DNA of 64,000 nt from Torymus aiolomorphi. Lineage: Eukaryota > Arthropoda > Insecta > Hymenoptera > Torymidae. This document shows, piece after piece, positions 21,002-33,218 of the stretch. The notes beneath the pieces are model-generated. The model was not told the origin of the DNA, searched no databases, and was given only the letters and a program-made list of their open reading frames with translations. Within the stretch, counting starts at the first letter, position 1; every line of letters starts with the position of its first letter. The DNA lies in NCBI GenBank assembly GCA_036365515.1, contig CM070876.1:124430810-124494809 (forward strand), read 5' to 3'. Position numbers and translations under genes: made by a program.

Positions 21002-22942
21002 CGATGGCTGAACGGAACAAGATGCTATCTCGGCTGAGGCTAACAGAAGATTTTATCTTGGCCGAGGCTAACAGAAGATGATATCTCAGCTTAGGCTCAC
21101 AAAATATGCTATCTCAAACGCATTTTTTTTCAAATTTTGTAGTGGTAGCTCTGCACACCTTGATTGAACTTTTATTTCTACAAAATCGGTGTCTCTAAAA
21201 ATCGTGAAAAAAATTAGACCTGATTTTTCAGCAATGATTTTGACAATTTACTACATATGTGTATTATGGAATTCATTATAATTAATTATAAACCATCGTT
21301 TAAATAAAGATTCAAAATTCAATTCTTAATTAAAAGAGTTGTTTTTATTAAAGATAACATTTTTAATTCTCAATTTTAATTGTTTACAAGCGTTTAATTA
21401 AAGATTCAAAATTCAATTTTTAATTAGACGAATTTTTATTAAAGAGTATAATTTTTATTGTTAATTAAACCAGTTTTACTTAATACAAATTTTAAATCTT
21501 AATCATATGCCGTATAATTAATTTCTCTCTTAATTTTATGCATTTAACTAATCAAAGGCAAATTTGCATTTGACATTGTCTAAGGGGCTTTTAACCCCGC
21601 TGATTTCAATTTTGAGATCTATTTTAGTGTACAATGCAACGCGCATGCACAATAAATAATTTTTGCTCAAATAAGCCTCTAACTCGAATCCGTGGTCATT
21701 CAGGGGGTCTTTTGACCCGCCGATTTTGATTTTGCCATCTATTTCGCTGTACAGTCCACGAGCATATTCAGTAAATTACTTGAATAGTTCTTAAGGTATA
21801 AGAGCGGCAGTTACAATTGTGAAGTCTTATATATTATAGCTATTAAATATGAATATTTTGGCGATACTTCACAAAATAAAAATCATCTACTGCATATATG
21901 CATGGTATTGTACACCAAAAATGAACTCAAAATCAAAATCAGCGATTCGAAAAAACATCTGAATGATCCTGGATTTAAGCTAGAGGCTCATTTGATAAAA
22001 ATCGTCAACTGCACATGCTCGTTACATTGTATACTAAAATTGATTCAAAAATTTAAATAAGTGGGTCGCAAAACCTCCCGAATGACCTCGGATTTAAGCT
22101 AGAGGCTCATTTGCGCAAAAATCGTCTACTGTGCATGCGCGTTGACTTGTACACTAAAATAAATCTCAAAATTGAAATCAATGAGTCGAAAAATCTCTTT
22201 GATAATGTCAAATGCAAATTAGCGTTTGATTAATTAAATGCATAAGATTAAGAGAGAAATTAATTATGCGGCATATAATTAATAGCTAATGTTAATTATA
22301 TCGCATATATAATTAAGAGCGTATGTTAATTATATCGCATATATAATTAAGAGCGTATGTTAATTATATCGCATATATAATTAAGAGCGTATGTTAAATA
22401 TACGGCATATGATTAAGAGCGAAAGGTAATTATATAATTAAGATTTAAAATTTGAATTAAGTAAAACTGGTTTAATTGACAACAAAAATTATACTGTTTA
22501 ATTAAAACACGTCTAATTAAGAATCAAATCTTGAATCTTCAATTAAACGCTTGTAAAGAATTAAAATTAAAAAAAAAAAAATGTTATTTTCAATAAAAAC
22601 AACTCGTTTAGTGAAGAATTGAATTTTGAATCTTTATTTAAACGAGTGTTTATAATAAATTATAATGAATTCCATAATACACATATTTAGTAAATTGTCA
22701 AAATCATTATTAAAAATCAGGTCTAATTTTTTTCACGATTTTTAGAGAAACTGATTTTGGAGAAATAAAAGTTTAATCAAAGTGCGCAGAGCTACCACTA
22801 TAAAATTTGAAGAAAAAGACACGCGTCTGAGATAGCACGTTCTGTGAGCTTGGGCCAAGATGGCATCTTCTGTTAGCCTCGGCCGAGATAGCATCTTCTG
22901 TTAGCATCAGCCGAGATAGCATCTTGTTTCGCTCAGCCGTCG
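21002..22942. mobile_element. 1941-bp foldback element in the capsid gene
   Basis: The ends CGATGGCTGAACGGAACAAG and the reverse complement of CTTGTTTCGCTCAGCCGTCG are inverted repeats (three differences). AGAT flanks both sides (20998-21001, 22943-22946). The pairing continues for most of the element: the left arm's TCGTGAAAAAAATTAGACCTG is mirrored near 22720. Near each end, TGCTATCTCGGCTGAGGCTAACAGAAG-type units recur three times. The centre (about 21590-22190) has repeated blocks around GGATTTAAGCTAGAGGCTCA. It has no coding frame. Removal with one AGAT leaves the capsid frame open across the junction. Confidence 0.8.
22262..22420 (+). repeat. 34-bp AT-rich tandem repeat, four to five units
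   Basis: Units of the form GCATATATAATTAAGAGCGT plus ATGTTAATTATATC recur with little change, ending in a decayed unit. They lie in the right arm of the foldback element. The left arm has single-copy related sequence near 21500, so the expansion postdates formation of the palindrome. Confidence 0.75.
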
Positions 22943-23957
22943 AGATACTAACGATCGCTGATCCCGACATAAATTTAAATGTTGAACCCGTAAACAACGT
23001 TCTTCACTCAGTGTTCAATCAAATCGATATTTTTCTCAATCAAAAACTTGTCTCACCCCCAAACAACTCGTATCTGTACAGAGATTACATCAAGTCACTG
23101 TTTAATTATTCGCCGGCAGCCGAAGAGTCTCTAACCTGATCTGACTTCTAGCCTCTGGTACGATGTCACACCGTATTGTTTCGAGGCCATCCCACAAAAT
23201 CAAAGGGTGGGTTCTAACAAGGGTCTCCTCAATCGCCAAAACTATATGGTCGCTGGAAAGACATTCGACATGATCGGCCATCTGCACTGCGACTTGTTTA
23301 ATCAAGATAAAATGCTTATCAATGGTCTCGAAATGCGAGTACGGTTAGTGCAGAGCAAAGATACCTTTTGTCTGACGGACAGCATAAACGACTTCCAATT
23401 TGGCATAAGGATAAAAGAAGCCACACTCATTACTCGACGAGTGAAAATAAACACCGGTATTTTAATCACCCACGCCAATTCTTTGGCCAAGACAACAGCC
23501 AAGTATCCCATTACACGCGTCGAAATCAAAACTTTCACGCTTCACGCCTGCATACACGGCGACAGTATCGATAATGCAATTCTAGGACAACTGCCAAAAC
23601 GCGAAATCATCGGTTTCGGAGATAACAGAGCGTTCAACGGAAATCACCGACTTAATCCTTTCAACACATCAACATAAATTACCTCCCCCTATACGTCGAC
23701 GATGTACAAGTTCGAGCCAACCGTTACAGCCGCGATTTACCGGAAACAATGCATAGTTTATCAAAACCTTTCAAATACTCTACTCGGGCACCGGTATTCA
23801 TTTTCTCAACGAGGGTCTGGACATAAACAGAACCAATTATTCACTGGGCTTTTTTTCTCGCAGCTTTCGATCTCACGCTTGACGTATCGGCTCACTGTCA
23901 CACACACTGGAATCTCGTTCGCTCTGGTAGTGTACGTATCGAAGTAGGCTTCGTAGG

Positions 23958-24576
<619 letters not shown>

Positions 24577-27130
24577 ATGACAGAACAACAGAAATTAATG
24601 AATTTGTATAGTGGATTTGACAAATTGAATGGATATCCTATTTTGCCAATGGAAATAGATGAAGTAATGTCAAAGTCACATTCACTGTGTAATAGTGACA
24701 TTGCAGTAGGTTTGGAAAATTTAAATTCCAATGATGTATTCTTATCAGATAAAATAAAACTAATAATAATGTCCAAAATAATATGGAATGTAGTAATGAA
24801 CATGTATCTGACTATCAAAGAAAAGTAAATGCATTATCTCAAAAAAAGCTATTTGTGAAATTAAAAATCATAAGGAATACAAAAAGTTGCTAAAAAATCA
24901 AGAAAAATAAAATGAAAAATTAAAAATATGAGAAATATGAGTAATGATAAATTACAACAATTCCGTACTCCAGATGGATTACGTAAAAAGGAAGCTTATT
25001 GGAAAAATAAAAGTGAACAACATATAAAATTGGAAGAAAAAAAAATAAAAAGAAAAGAATTAATAACGATGAATTAGAAATGAAAAGAGAAAAAGAAGCA
25101 TTACGTAAAAAAGAAGCTTATTGGACAAATAAAAGTGATCAACCTGTAAAACCGTAAGAAAAAATAAAAATAAAAATAAACATAATTGAAAAAATTAAAC
25201 TGATGAATAGTGATGGATTAAAAAATGCACGTGAAAAAGAATCATTACGTAAAAGAAAAGCATATTTAGAGAGTAAAAATGATGACCATAAAACGCAAGC
25301 GAATAAAATGAAAAGAAAGAAAGAAAAAATTGAAAAAATGCAGAATATGACTACTGATGTATTAAAAAAAAGAACGTCAAAAAGATGCATTGCGTAAAAA
25401 GAAAGCCTATCAATTATCGCAAAAGAATTTAGCATCGATACGTAAATCAAATATTGTCGGTGGAATAGCGAATATGAAATTCAATGAAAAATTGATTAAT
25501 GAAAATTATTTAAGCTCTATGACTGAAATTTGTAAATATTGTAATTCTAAACATTTTACTTTCGAATACAACAAAAAAAAAAAGAATTTTATAATTGTGG
25601 TCATCAAGGAAAAGTAGAATTGCCGGAAAATCCTCCTTATCCAAATCAATTAAAACTATTAGCTACAGGAATATCGGAAGATAGCATTAACTTTCGTAAG
25701 AATATCCGATTATATAATTCTAATAAGAATAATAATTCTTTAGCGTTTGCCAATTTTGGTGCTAAATTTGACAAAATTTCTGGCAGCGGGCCACAAGTAA
25801 TTGGAATAGGTGGGCAAATATATCATAATGTTTATGCTTTGCATCCAAATGAAAATGAAGCACGAAAATTTGGACAGTTATACGTTTTAGATAATGAAAT
25901 GGCTACAGTAGAACGAAAGGCTATATAAAAAATTTAATTGTTAAATTGGAATTGTTACGTGACTTGGACAACTTATTAAGAAGTGTTCATCTTTATGCTG
26001 AAGCCTATAAAATAATGCATGACGTAGAATTAGAAGAAATTCAACGATGCGCTAAAAGTGACTGCGCGCCTAGAACAATTACAATGTTTATCAAACGTAA
26101 CGATAATTTAGATAAGAATAGATACAACGCATCTACTTCAAATGAATTTGTTGTTGCTTTTGTTGGAAAAGATGGTCAAGCCCCTATTGAGCATGATATT
26201 GTTATATATTGAAAACATGATAAACCAATAAGTATTCCTCCAATAAGTGAACACACCGACCCTATGACATATTCACTTATTTATCAACTGAGGTTACGAA
26301 TGATGCCAAATATGAAATGTAAATTTGAAATAGATAACATCTCAAATTTGCAATTTTATAATTATAGATTCAGTATGAGAAACGAATTTAATCCATATCT
26401 CAATCTTGAAAAAATTTCTTAGCAAGCAATAGTTGATGCGTTTGTAAAAGTCGTCAGTTCAAGGTTATATTTTATAAAAAAAAATCAAAGCATTTGAAGA
26501 CGTGATTGTTATAAAAGCATTATGGATTATTTATATAAAAAGAAAGAATCTGAATATATAAACATTGGAAAAATGTTTATTTTACCATCAAATTTCATTG
26601 GAAGTGCTAGGTGCTTAAAACAAAAATGATATTGATTATGGCAAACCCGACTTATTTATAACTATAACATGTAATCCAAATTGAAAAGAAATAACTGAAA
26701 ATCTAGGAAATTATGAAATTGCAATTGATAGACGGGATATTGTTACTGAAGTATTTCATCAAAAATTAAAAGAATTAAAAAAATTACTAATTCATTAAGG
26801 AGTTTTGGGAAAAGCTACTGCATATACTTACGTTATTGAATTTCAAAAGCGAGGACTTCCTCACATGCATATGTTATTATTTTTAGATACAAATGATAAA
26901 TTTAGTACACTTAAAAATTTATGAAATAATATGTGCAGAAATATCAAATGAAAATATTTATCCGTAAAACGATGGAAAACAAGTACATTGCAAAGGGAAA
27001 CATTGTAATGAAGTAACTGATAACCGATTTTTTGTTCCATATAACCCTTATTTGTTATTAAAATTGAACTGTCATATTGACGTAGAAGTCTATTCAACTG
27101 TACAATGTATCAAATACTTATTTAAATCAC
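24577..27130 (+). pseudogene. Helitron Rep half (decayed)
   Basis: N-terminal and Rep nuclease portion of a Helitron RepHel protein with many stops and frameshifts. After Lys-rich repeats with LRKKEAYW, a zinc-binding-like block CKYCNSKHF is followed by a Cys-Gly-His piece and KVELPENPPYPNQL (25510-25650). Next come FGAKFDKISGSGPQ and HPNENEARKFGQLY (25760-25880), RYNASTSNEF (26120) and DPMTYSLI (26260). TCNPN (about 26670) is followed by a stop where the family has Trp. The HUH nuclease motif is PHMHMLLF (His codons near 26862). The last block, LNCHIDVEVYS and IKYLFK (27060-27125), is where the catalytic Tyr region begins; the sequence then becomes unrelated. The helicase part is absent. Confidence 0.85.
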
Positions 27131-27503
27131 CTTTATTAAAATTGATGGCAATATTATTTCACGTTTTATTCGCAATCTGGTTGGTGGGCACTCGGGAGTG
27201 TTGTCATAGCAGCCACAGCTATAGATATGTGTATGATAACGTAATGTTTGTTTGTTTATTTTTATTATAAGGTTATTCTAAAGCTAATGCTAATGCTAAT
27301 ACTAATGCTAATTTTAAAGTTATCGAAATACGGCAATAATAATAGAATAATAGATAAGAAGAATTCAAATGTACATCATTCATTATTCTATTTCTACTTT
27401 ATCTTTTCGAATGGTAACGCCGCGTTTTGACACCGCAACAGCGCGCTCTATATTCAAAAAATTAGTAGATAGCAGCGATATATACAATACTAGATTCTTA
27501 TAA
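27131..27503. other. Unassigned stretch with a short GCTAAT repeat
   Basis: The Helitron similarity stops near 27130. A run of six-base units (AATGCTAATGCTAATACTAA) lies at about 27280-27315. Nothing else recognisable. Confidence 0.4.
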
Positions 27504-27645
27504 AGCTGCCTCTACACGACGTGCCGCGAGCAGCGAGCCGCGTGCCCTAGACAAAGACAGATATACGAATCCTATAAGATTTCGTATATCTGTCTTTGTC
27601 TAGGGCACGCGGCCACGGCTCGCGGCACGACATGTAGAAACAGCT
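27504..27645. mobile_element. 142-bp palindromic MITE with TAA duplication
   Basis: Ends AGCTGCCTCTACACGACGTG and the matching inverted end GACATGTAGAAACAGCT flank a nearly complete palindrome whose stem includes GCCCTAGACAAAGACAGATA. TAA occurs at 27501-27503 and 27646-27648. A 3-bp TAA target is typical of PIF/Harbinger MITEs (target TWA), which is the likely family. Confidence 0.75.
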
Positions 27646-27648
27646 TAA

Positions 27649-28061
27649 GGGGATGTCTTAAACCGGCAGAGTTCTGTGCCGTACCGACCACAATATTTTT
27701 AATTAAATGACAATTATTATAAGCTTTTGCTTGATTTCTGAGGGTGCACGCACATAGGCAAACTTATTACCTACTTTCCGGTCAAATTTCGGATAAATCT
27801 GTTGGAAAATAAATTCGAAATTTGAGAACTCGCAACGGTCGCATAATATCATATTAACCCTAAAATACAACATCTTGCGAGTTCTCAAATTTCGTCTTTA
27901 TTCTCCAATATATTTATCTGAAATTTGACCGGGAGTAGATAATAAGTTTGCCTATGTGCGTGCACTCTCAGAACTTAAGCAAAAGCTTATAATAATTGTC
28001 ATTTAAATAAAAATATTGTGGTCGGTACGGCAGAGAACTCTGCCGGCATAAGACATCCCCC
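27649..28061. mobile_element. 413-bp palindromic MITE abutting the previous one
   Basis: Ends GGGGATGTCTTAAACCGGCA and its inverted partner TGCCGGCATAAGACATCCCC have arms of about 170 bp that include GTACCGACCACAATATTT. TAA flanks it at 27646-27648 and 28062-28064, so the left TAA is also the right TAA of the preceding MITE. The GGG start and TAA target point to PIF/Harbinger. The 61-codon frame inside on the minus strand is incidental. Confidence 0.75.
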
Positions 28062-28064
28062 TAA

Positions 28065-28440
28065 AGCAGAGCACGCTCTGCGCGCTCACAGAAACTAACC
28101 TATCTTACCTACTGTATTTGCCAATTAAATTTTTTTATAACGCTCTGAAGTTGGCTCTAGAGAGCTTCAATTCGATTTTATCGCAATCTCCGTTTTACAA
28201 TAGGACAAGTACCTAACCATAATTCGGAGCAAAATGTTAAAAACAAGTGAAAATTATTATTATTATATTAAAGAAAAAAAAGGAATAACGTCGATCTGGC
28301 TCATTTCATCGTCATTCATCGTGCGTTAAGCCCCAAGAAAGGATGAAAGAAAAAGAAGAACCATTTTAAGATGATGTCGCCTAATAATTCAGACCATGAC
28401 ACATAATGAAGCATACTGTAAACCTATTGAAAAAAAAAAT
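28065..28440. other. Unassigned stretch
   Basis: Moderately AT-rich single-copy sequence with a poly-A-like run near 28270 and another at 28430. No feature beyond a short GAGCACGCTCTGCGCGCTC inverted motif near 28075. Confidence 0.35.
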
Positions 28441-28454
28441 ACAATAAAGGAGAA

Positions 28455-29201
28455 GTCAACTATGAATTCATTATCCAGTCGAACACAAAGGTTACCGTAC
28501 TAGGTAAACATCTTGATAAAGAAATGCTTTCAGATCAAGAACCATTACAAGTGGCTTTAAAAGAATCTGATATTAAAGGTGGTGCTGTTAGTGAGAATTA
28601 TTATATTCTATTTAAAAAATGTTGTGTATGCGAATTGAATGAATTATATTGTTGTAATTATATATTCATATATTTTATTAATTTTCAGAGATACAAGCTT
28701 ATCTGAAATCTGCGTTTGACTTGCTTGTGAAAAAGAATAGTTCATCATCAGATTTTGGTTGTGGTGCTATAACTGATGGTAAATTCAAACTTGAAGTTAG
28801 AATTATTAACTATCATCAAGATAATTCTAAGTTATTGGAAAAAGGGCAGCTTACAGAAATATCTGGGATAATGCAAGTAACAGGTAAATTTATATTTATT
28901 GTATCCACTTTTATTTCAAATACAAAAATATTTTTTTATATTTTATCTTAATAAATATAAAGTAAATGTAATTGAAATTTAATAGCTAGATAAATTTTCA
29001 AATGCACTTTTTATTTTTTCAGCAAACCCAGTATATTTATCAGTGAGAAATATATCAGATGTTAAAATGATCAACTCGACAAAGAAATCCCTCATGTTTT
29101 TAATCAACGGAGATCTGCCTCTACCATTAGATGCTGAAGAATTAGCAACCTATGAAAATCAAAGTACTAAAAATAACAAGGAAAATTCAAAGAAACCAAA
29201 A
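28455..29201 (+). CDS. Three-exon gene fragment, unknown protein, truncated by an LTR
   Basis: Three open segments join in phase. Exon A (about 28455-28590) ends at GT-GAG. Exon B is 28689-28883, after TTTTCAG and before GTAAAT. Exon C is 29023 to about 29200, after a T-rich TTTTTTCAG. Both introns (about 98 and 139 bp) are phase 1 and every junction keeps the frame, which chance rarely gives. Visible pieces are TKVTVLGKHLDKEML and SDIKGGAV in A, CGAITDGKFKLEVRIIN and LTEISGIMQV in B, and PVYLSVRNISDV and LMFLINGDLPLPLDAEEL in C. I do not recognise the family. The upstream end is unclear (an in-frame stop lies near 28429). At 29202 a large LTR element begins, so the 3' part is lost or displaced. 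It is either a host gene fragment or an intron-bearing transposon gene. Confidence 0.5.
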
Positions 29202-29966
29202 TATTTTATTTTTCTCATGCAATTTTAACGTAACGATAAATTTTTATAACGATAGATTAATGTTAAACTAAAATACGGCTCAACATTGCGCAAAAGAAAG
29301 ATTGAGAAATGGAATCGCACGATGACCAGGAATCGCTGCGCTAGCGGGGCAACGGCCTTGATCCAGCGCAACGACCGCGAGGAACCGCATACGACACGAA
29401 GACAACAAGCGCTGCGCTGGATTAGTGGCAGCACCTCCCGGGAATCTCTCCCGCTCCTTGCCTTACCTGCGCCAATAGGAGTTACGGGAGCGAGAGAGAC
29501 AGCGAACGATTGTAGAGGGAGGGAATTTTCGCGGATCTAGGTGCGCGGGCTGCGAAAATTCGTTGCCACGACAGTCGAGTTGAAGATTTCAAAAGGTGTT
29601 GTCGATTCATAATTTATTGTGATTTTTATAAGTCCTTATACCGTAGTAGTAAGTGTTAAAATATGTTTATTACGCGCGAGAAGAACCATCAAATTGTTGT
29701 AAGCGAATCATCTGGACTTGGACCGAGGAACAAAATAAAATCAAGGAATTACCAATATTTGTCGAACAGTTATTTTTTTCCCATTTTACCACGAAGTCCA
29801 AATTTAATTACCACTGATACCACAATTTCCAATATACGAGAGGAGCAGTGATCTACGACAAGGTAAGATTTTCCTATTTATTATCGCCGATTTCTTGGCT
29901 GATCCAACCAATTTTTATTGGCGTCATATTTATTCGCGCTTTACTATTTTCTTCAATTTAAGTCCA

Positions 29967-31119
29967 TGTTTGAGAATTCCATAAATCATAATGAGGACAT
30001 GCTGTGGGTGTTTACAAAATAAATTGAGAGCCAAATATTTCAGTCAATTAAATTTCAATATATTATAAAACTGTCTATAAATTATTTTCTATTACATAGT
30101 TAAATTAAGTGATTTAAAATTTGATATAAAGGTTGGTGCAAAATTAATATTACTGTGTGAAAAAGTTACAATAAAGAGTTGAGTGTATGACTGTTACATA
30201 ATTCTGAGTGTATGAGTGTTACAAAATTCTGCGAGTATTGATGAGTTTGCTGTTTGAGTGTATGAGTTTTCTGTGTGACGTTGCCAATCACTGATGAGTG
30301 TACTAACCATACAATAAGCAACACAATCAATTATTATTGAATTGATTGTGGTTGAGTTTTCAATGAGATGACACGATTAGGTATTACTGACCTAATCGTG
30401 CCTGAGTATTTCCTAACTATACCGCGTGGCTATGCGTTCCGTCTAGTAGCGCACCTTTGTATAAAATGGCTGCATGTAATTGAGTTGTTACCTTCTCCTA
30501 CGTAGAGGATATATTAAACCTTACGCTGATTATTTGGTCGAATGATGGTGATTCCCCAACAAAGATGAGCAGTTGAGAAAAAATGCCGCTTGAGTATCAC
30601 CGCCGTGTGAGAAGTTTCCGTGTGAGAACACCAGTGAAGTCTCCTCCTTGAGAGCAGCCTCCAAATTGCAGCAGATGCCGCTTGGGTATCACCGCCGTGT
30701 GAGAATCACTGCCGCACTAGAAGATACCGCACGAGCAGTCCAAGCACTTCGTGGCAAGCACGCAATGGACTATATCGTATGAGAACTGCTGCTTTATGAT
30801 CGTAGCCGCGTGAGCAGATGCCGTATGATATCCATGTGGAGAGAGTGAGCAAGATCACACTTGAGTCCATCCGATGAGAATTGCCGAGGATGTCCGCACT
30901 GAATCTCCACGTGGCCTACCGTTACATGAGTGGAGTTTGAGAAGAGTAAGAATGCCACACTTGAGTCCATCCGGTGTGAGAGCTGCCGAACTTGTGCACT
31001 GAAACTCTCCACGAGGCCGACCGTTTCAGCTGATGAGTGCTGCCGTCGCGCGGCCGCCTGCTGATTTATCCCTCAGTCGCGCAACCGCGGGAAATTCAAA
31101 ACTTGATATTTCCCAAACA
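29967..31119 (+). mobile_element. Probable solo LTR (TG...CA, 5-bp TSD), copy 2
   Basis: Starts TGTTTGAGAAT, ends TTCCCAAACA, and is flanked by GTCCA at 29962-29966 and 31120-31124. The 3' LTR of the host element has the uninterrupted site with a single GTCCA at about 39531, directly proving insertion and boundaries. A TATAAAA motif at about 30471 suggests a promoter. TGAG tetramers recur throughout, as CTCA does in copy 1. It is 1153 bp against 1545 bp in copy 1; most of the difference is in the motif-rich middle. No coding frame is conserved between copies. Confidence 0.8.
30320..30400 (+). other. Two hairpins matching those of copy 1
   Basis: ACACAATCAATT...AATTGATTGTG at about 30320-30352 and CACGATTAGGT...ACCTAATCGTG at 30372-30400. 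Against copy 1 the second stem has an A-T to G-C change on both sides, and the first has several paired changes, so pairing is kept. Confidence 0.6.
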
Positions 31120-31523
31120 GTCCATATATTCTTTTATTTCATTTATTTATTTCATTTATTAAATTATATTTTATTTAAAATGCATTTATAATTTATTTTA
31201 TTTATTTGGTCGATCGCGTGCGTCTAATAATCGGGATTTTTATATACCTTGATATCGCGAAAAAGTGAAACCATACGTGCGACTGGCCATATTTACGAGA
31301 GGTAGGTGATAACGGTTTCTACAGTCGCGCGACCCCCCCCCCCCCACTTCTCGCTCATTCTCTCTGCACACGTTACTGAACCGGGAGGCAGTCGTAGTGG
31401 TTTCGTCAAGTTCGTTAACATTATTTCATTTTTCTTCCAATAATTAATTGTTATTAGTTCGTTAGTGTGTTTCGTAATTATATCGCCGCGCGTTTATTTA
31501 AGAATTAAGGATAGTAAACAAAT

Positions 31524-31559
<36 letters not shown>

Positions 31560-31560
<1 letters not shown>

Positions 31561-32215
31561 CAAGTGGCGCACCGGGAAAGCCTATACTGCAAGATAACAC
31601 CTACCGCATGTCTTACGGAGATCTCAACTATCTAGGCTGTAATAAAGCACTACTGTATTTCGACAGAGGCATTCGAGGTAAACAAACATTTACAAACTCA
31701 ATGTATACTCTAGAACAGCACCCGAAATACAACGATCTCATAGTAGTAGACGACATTGTTTTTACATCAACATGTAAATGTGACTCAGCCAACCAACACA
31801 GATTGATGTTCCCACACTACAGAGTTACCTGTGCAGTGGGACTCACCTGCCCAACAAGACTAAACAGCTACGAAAGAATCATCTTTGCAAGAGACAGAAA
31901 CGCATCCACGGAATCATTTACAACAGCAAGACAAATGTTGGTTAGATATTGGTGATAGAAGAAAAGTCATGAATAATGTGTGGTTGTCGACTTGACTCCG
32001 TAGCTGCTAGCTACGGGGATACAAGATCGACAAACAATCAGGAACAATACTTCAATTTAGTTTTAAGTTAGTTTAAGTCACCAGACCAGCATACAGGAAA
32101 TACTTCCTCTGCTGGGTTACGCATGTAATGTAAAAATGTATATTGATATTATCGTAATACCTATGTACTTACTCTGGTTTAATAAATAAATAAATAAATA
32201 AATATATATATATAT
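31560..32215 (+). mobile_element. 5'-truncated non-LTR retrotransposon 3' end
   Basis: Absent from the 3' LTR, so it is an insertion, and it sits in the middle of a (TA)n tract. It carries an open frame (ATG at 31608, but open from the left junction) to a TGA at about 31954. A 230-bp untranslated region follows, ending in AATAAATAAATAAATAAATA, a LINE-type tail. The frame includes CNKALLYFDRGIRGKQTF and a Cys-rich stretch near TCKCDSANQH. I see no reverse transcriptase motif and cannot name the clade. The (TA)n target hides any duplication. Confidence 0.55.
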
Positions 32216-32743
32216 ATATATAAATATATTACGTACATAAATAATTAATAATAAATAATAATAAATAGTTAATAATAATTTTGGTTAATAATAATTTTAA
32301 CCTTCTTTTCTTATTTTCATTATATTATAATTTTTACTAGCTAACTAACTAACTAACCATTAAATTTAAGTAATTTACTAAGCCCTAGCCCGGATTTCCC
32401 CCATGCAGTAAGTAGCTGGGTTGATTCATTATAGCATGAATTGGCAAAACTACTGAAGATTGGGGTGCATGATCCGTCGAGATTTAGGTTACTAATACAG
32501 ACTCAAGATAAACAGGAAGAACCCGAATTGACCAACCAAGGGAGCGTATCTGTACAAGTAAAGGGAAACTCAGCACTTATATGAACCCCTTTATCAATCG
32601 TTAGGACAGATTTATTTAATTCCTTAGAGTTACGGTGAATTGGGGTAAAAATAGGAAAAGGAATGACAGACGTCCTGGGGCGACATCCAAAATAATTTAT
32701 GGTTCTGCCCTTACGTGCGGGTATTTTAACCTCTCATGTAACA

Positions 32744-33218
32744 GCAGAATTTATGGTAGTAGATCGTGGTTGCTCGCCCTAACCTAAAAAAATTCTAATT
32801 CCCTTTCTTTCTGAGGAAAAAGATAAATATTTTTCGTTGACCCTTACGCATCCCTTTTCGCCCTTTTAAGTGAGTTCTACGATAATATTTTAAAACTTAA
32901 CTACATTTACTATAATAATCTTAGACCGATATAAAATTCCATTGAAATTTGATTTTATCTATATTTGGATGTTAAGTGTATGTTTTACGCTTCGAAATAT
33001 TTTTCTTTTCGTAAACTAGAGGCATCTAATGAGAGTGAGATTGTTACCCGTGAGGAAATATAGCTATTACCGCAGAGAATTTTACGTCCTTCTCATTATC
33101 ATTTAAAAGCGTAGTTAGACTTCAACCTTAAATCGAATAAGACTTATTGGGTCGGACTCACGTGGAATCTTACTAAAGGGATGTTTAATCTTGCGTATCA
33201 CTACTATTTCTTTTCACC
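32744..33218 (+). other. Leader of the LTR element
   Basis: Sequence between the 5' LTR and the ORF, where a primer-binding site should lie. A TGG-starting stretch (TGGTAGTAGATCGTGG) begins about 10 nt after the LTR and is a possible tRNA primer site; I could not match it to a tRNA. No coding frame. Confidence 0.4.

Larger units (their letters stand above)
20788..23950 (+). pseudogene. Polinton/Maverick capsid-type protein (F54H12.2-like), broken and interrupted
   Basis: Conserved blocks appear in order in shifting frames. SELDLF (about 20824) is followed by GGAPIEFVVP and FAHTMLY up to 20997. After a 1941-bp insertion come PVNNVLHSVFNQIDIF and QKLVSPPNN (22985-23075), then GHLHCDLFNQDKMLINGLEM (about 23275) and TRVEIKTFTLHA with ILGQLPKR (to 23677). 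The last blocks are FDLTLDVSAHC and HWNLVRSGSVRIEVGF near 23865-23950. This is the protein family that insect annotation often calls F54H12.2-like and that belongs to Polinton virus-like transposons. I take it for the jelly-roll capsid protein, but major versus minor capsid is not certain. Frameshifts (near 20850, 23140, 23690), stops and loss of the C-terminus into a (GA)n tract make it non-functional. DNA polymerase B, integrase, ATPase and protease genes are not in the window. Confidence 0.75.
29202..32743 (+). repeat. 5' LTR, split by two insertions
   Basis: Matches the 3' LTR from 38772 on in three blocks: 29202-29966, 31120 to about 31558, and about 32215-32743. It is interrupted by a solo LTR (29967-31119) and a LINE tail (about 31560-32215). 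Without these it is about 1.73 kb, as long as the 3' LTR. A few mismatches per 100 bp separate the copies, and a C-run near 31330 is longer than in the 3' LTR. It lacks the terminal TGTTACG and about ten following bases. Confidence 0.8.
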
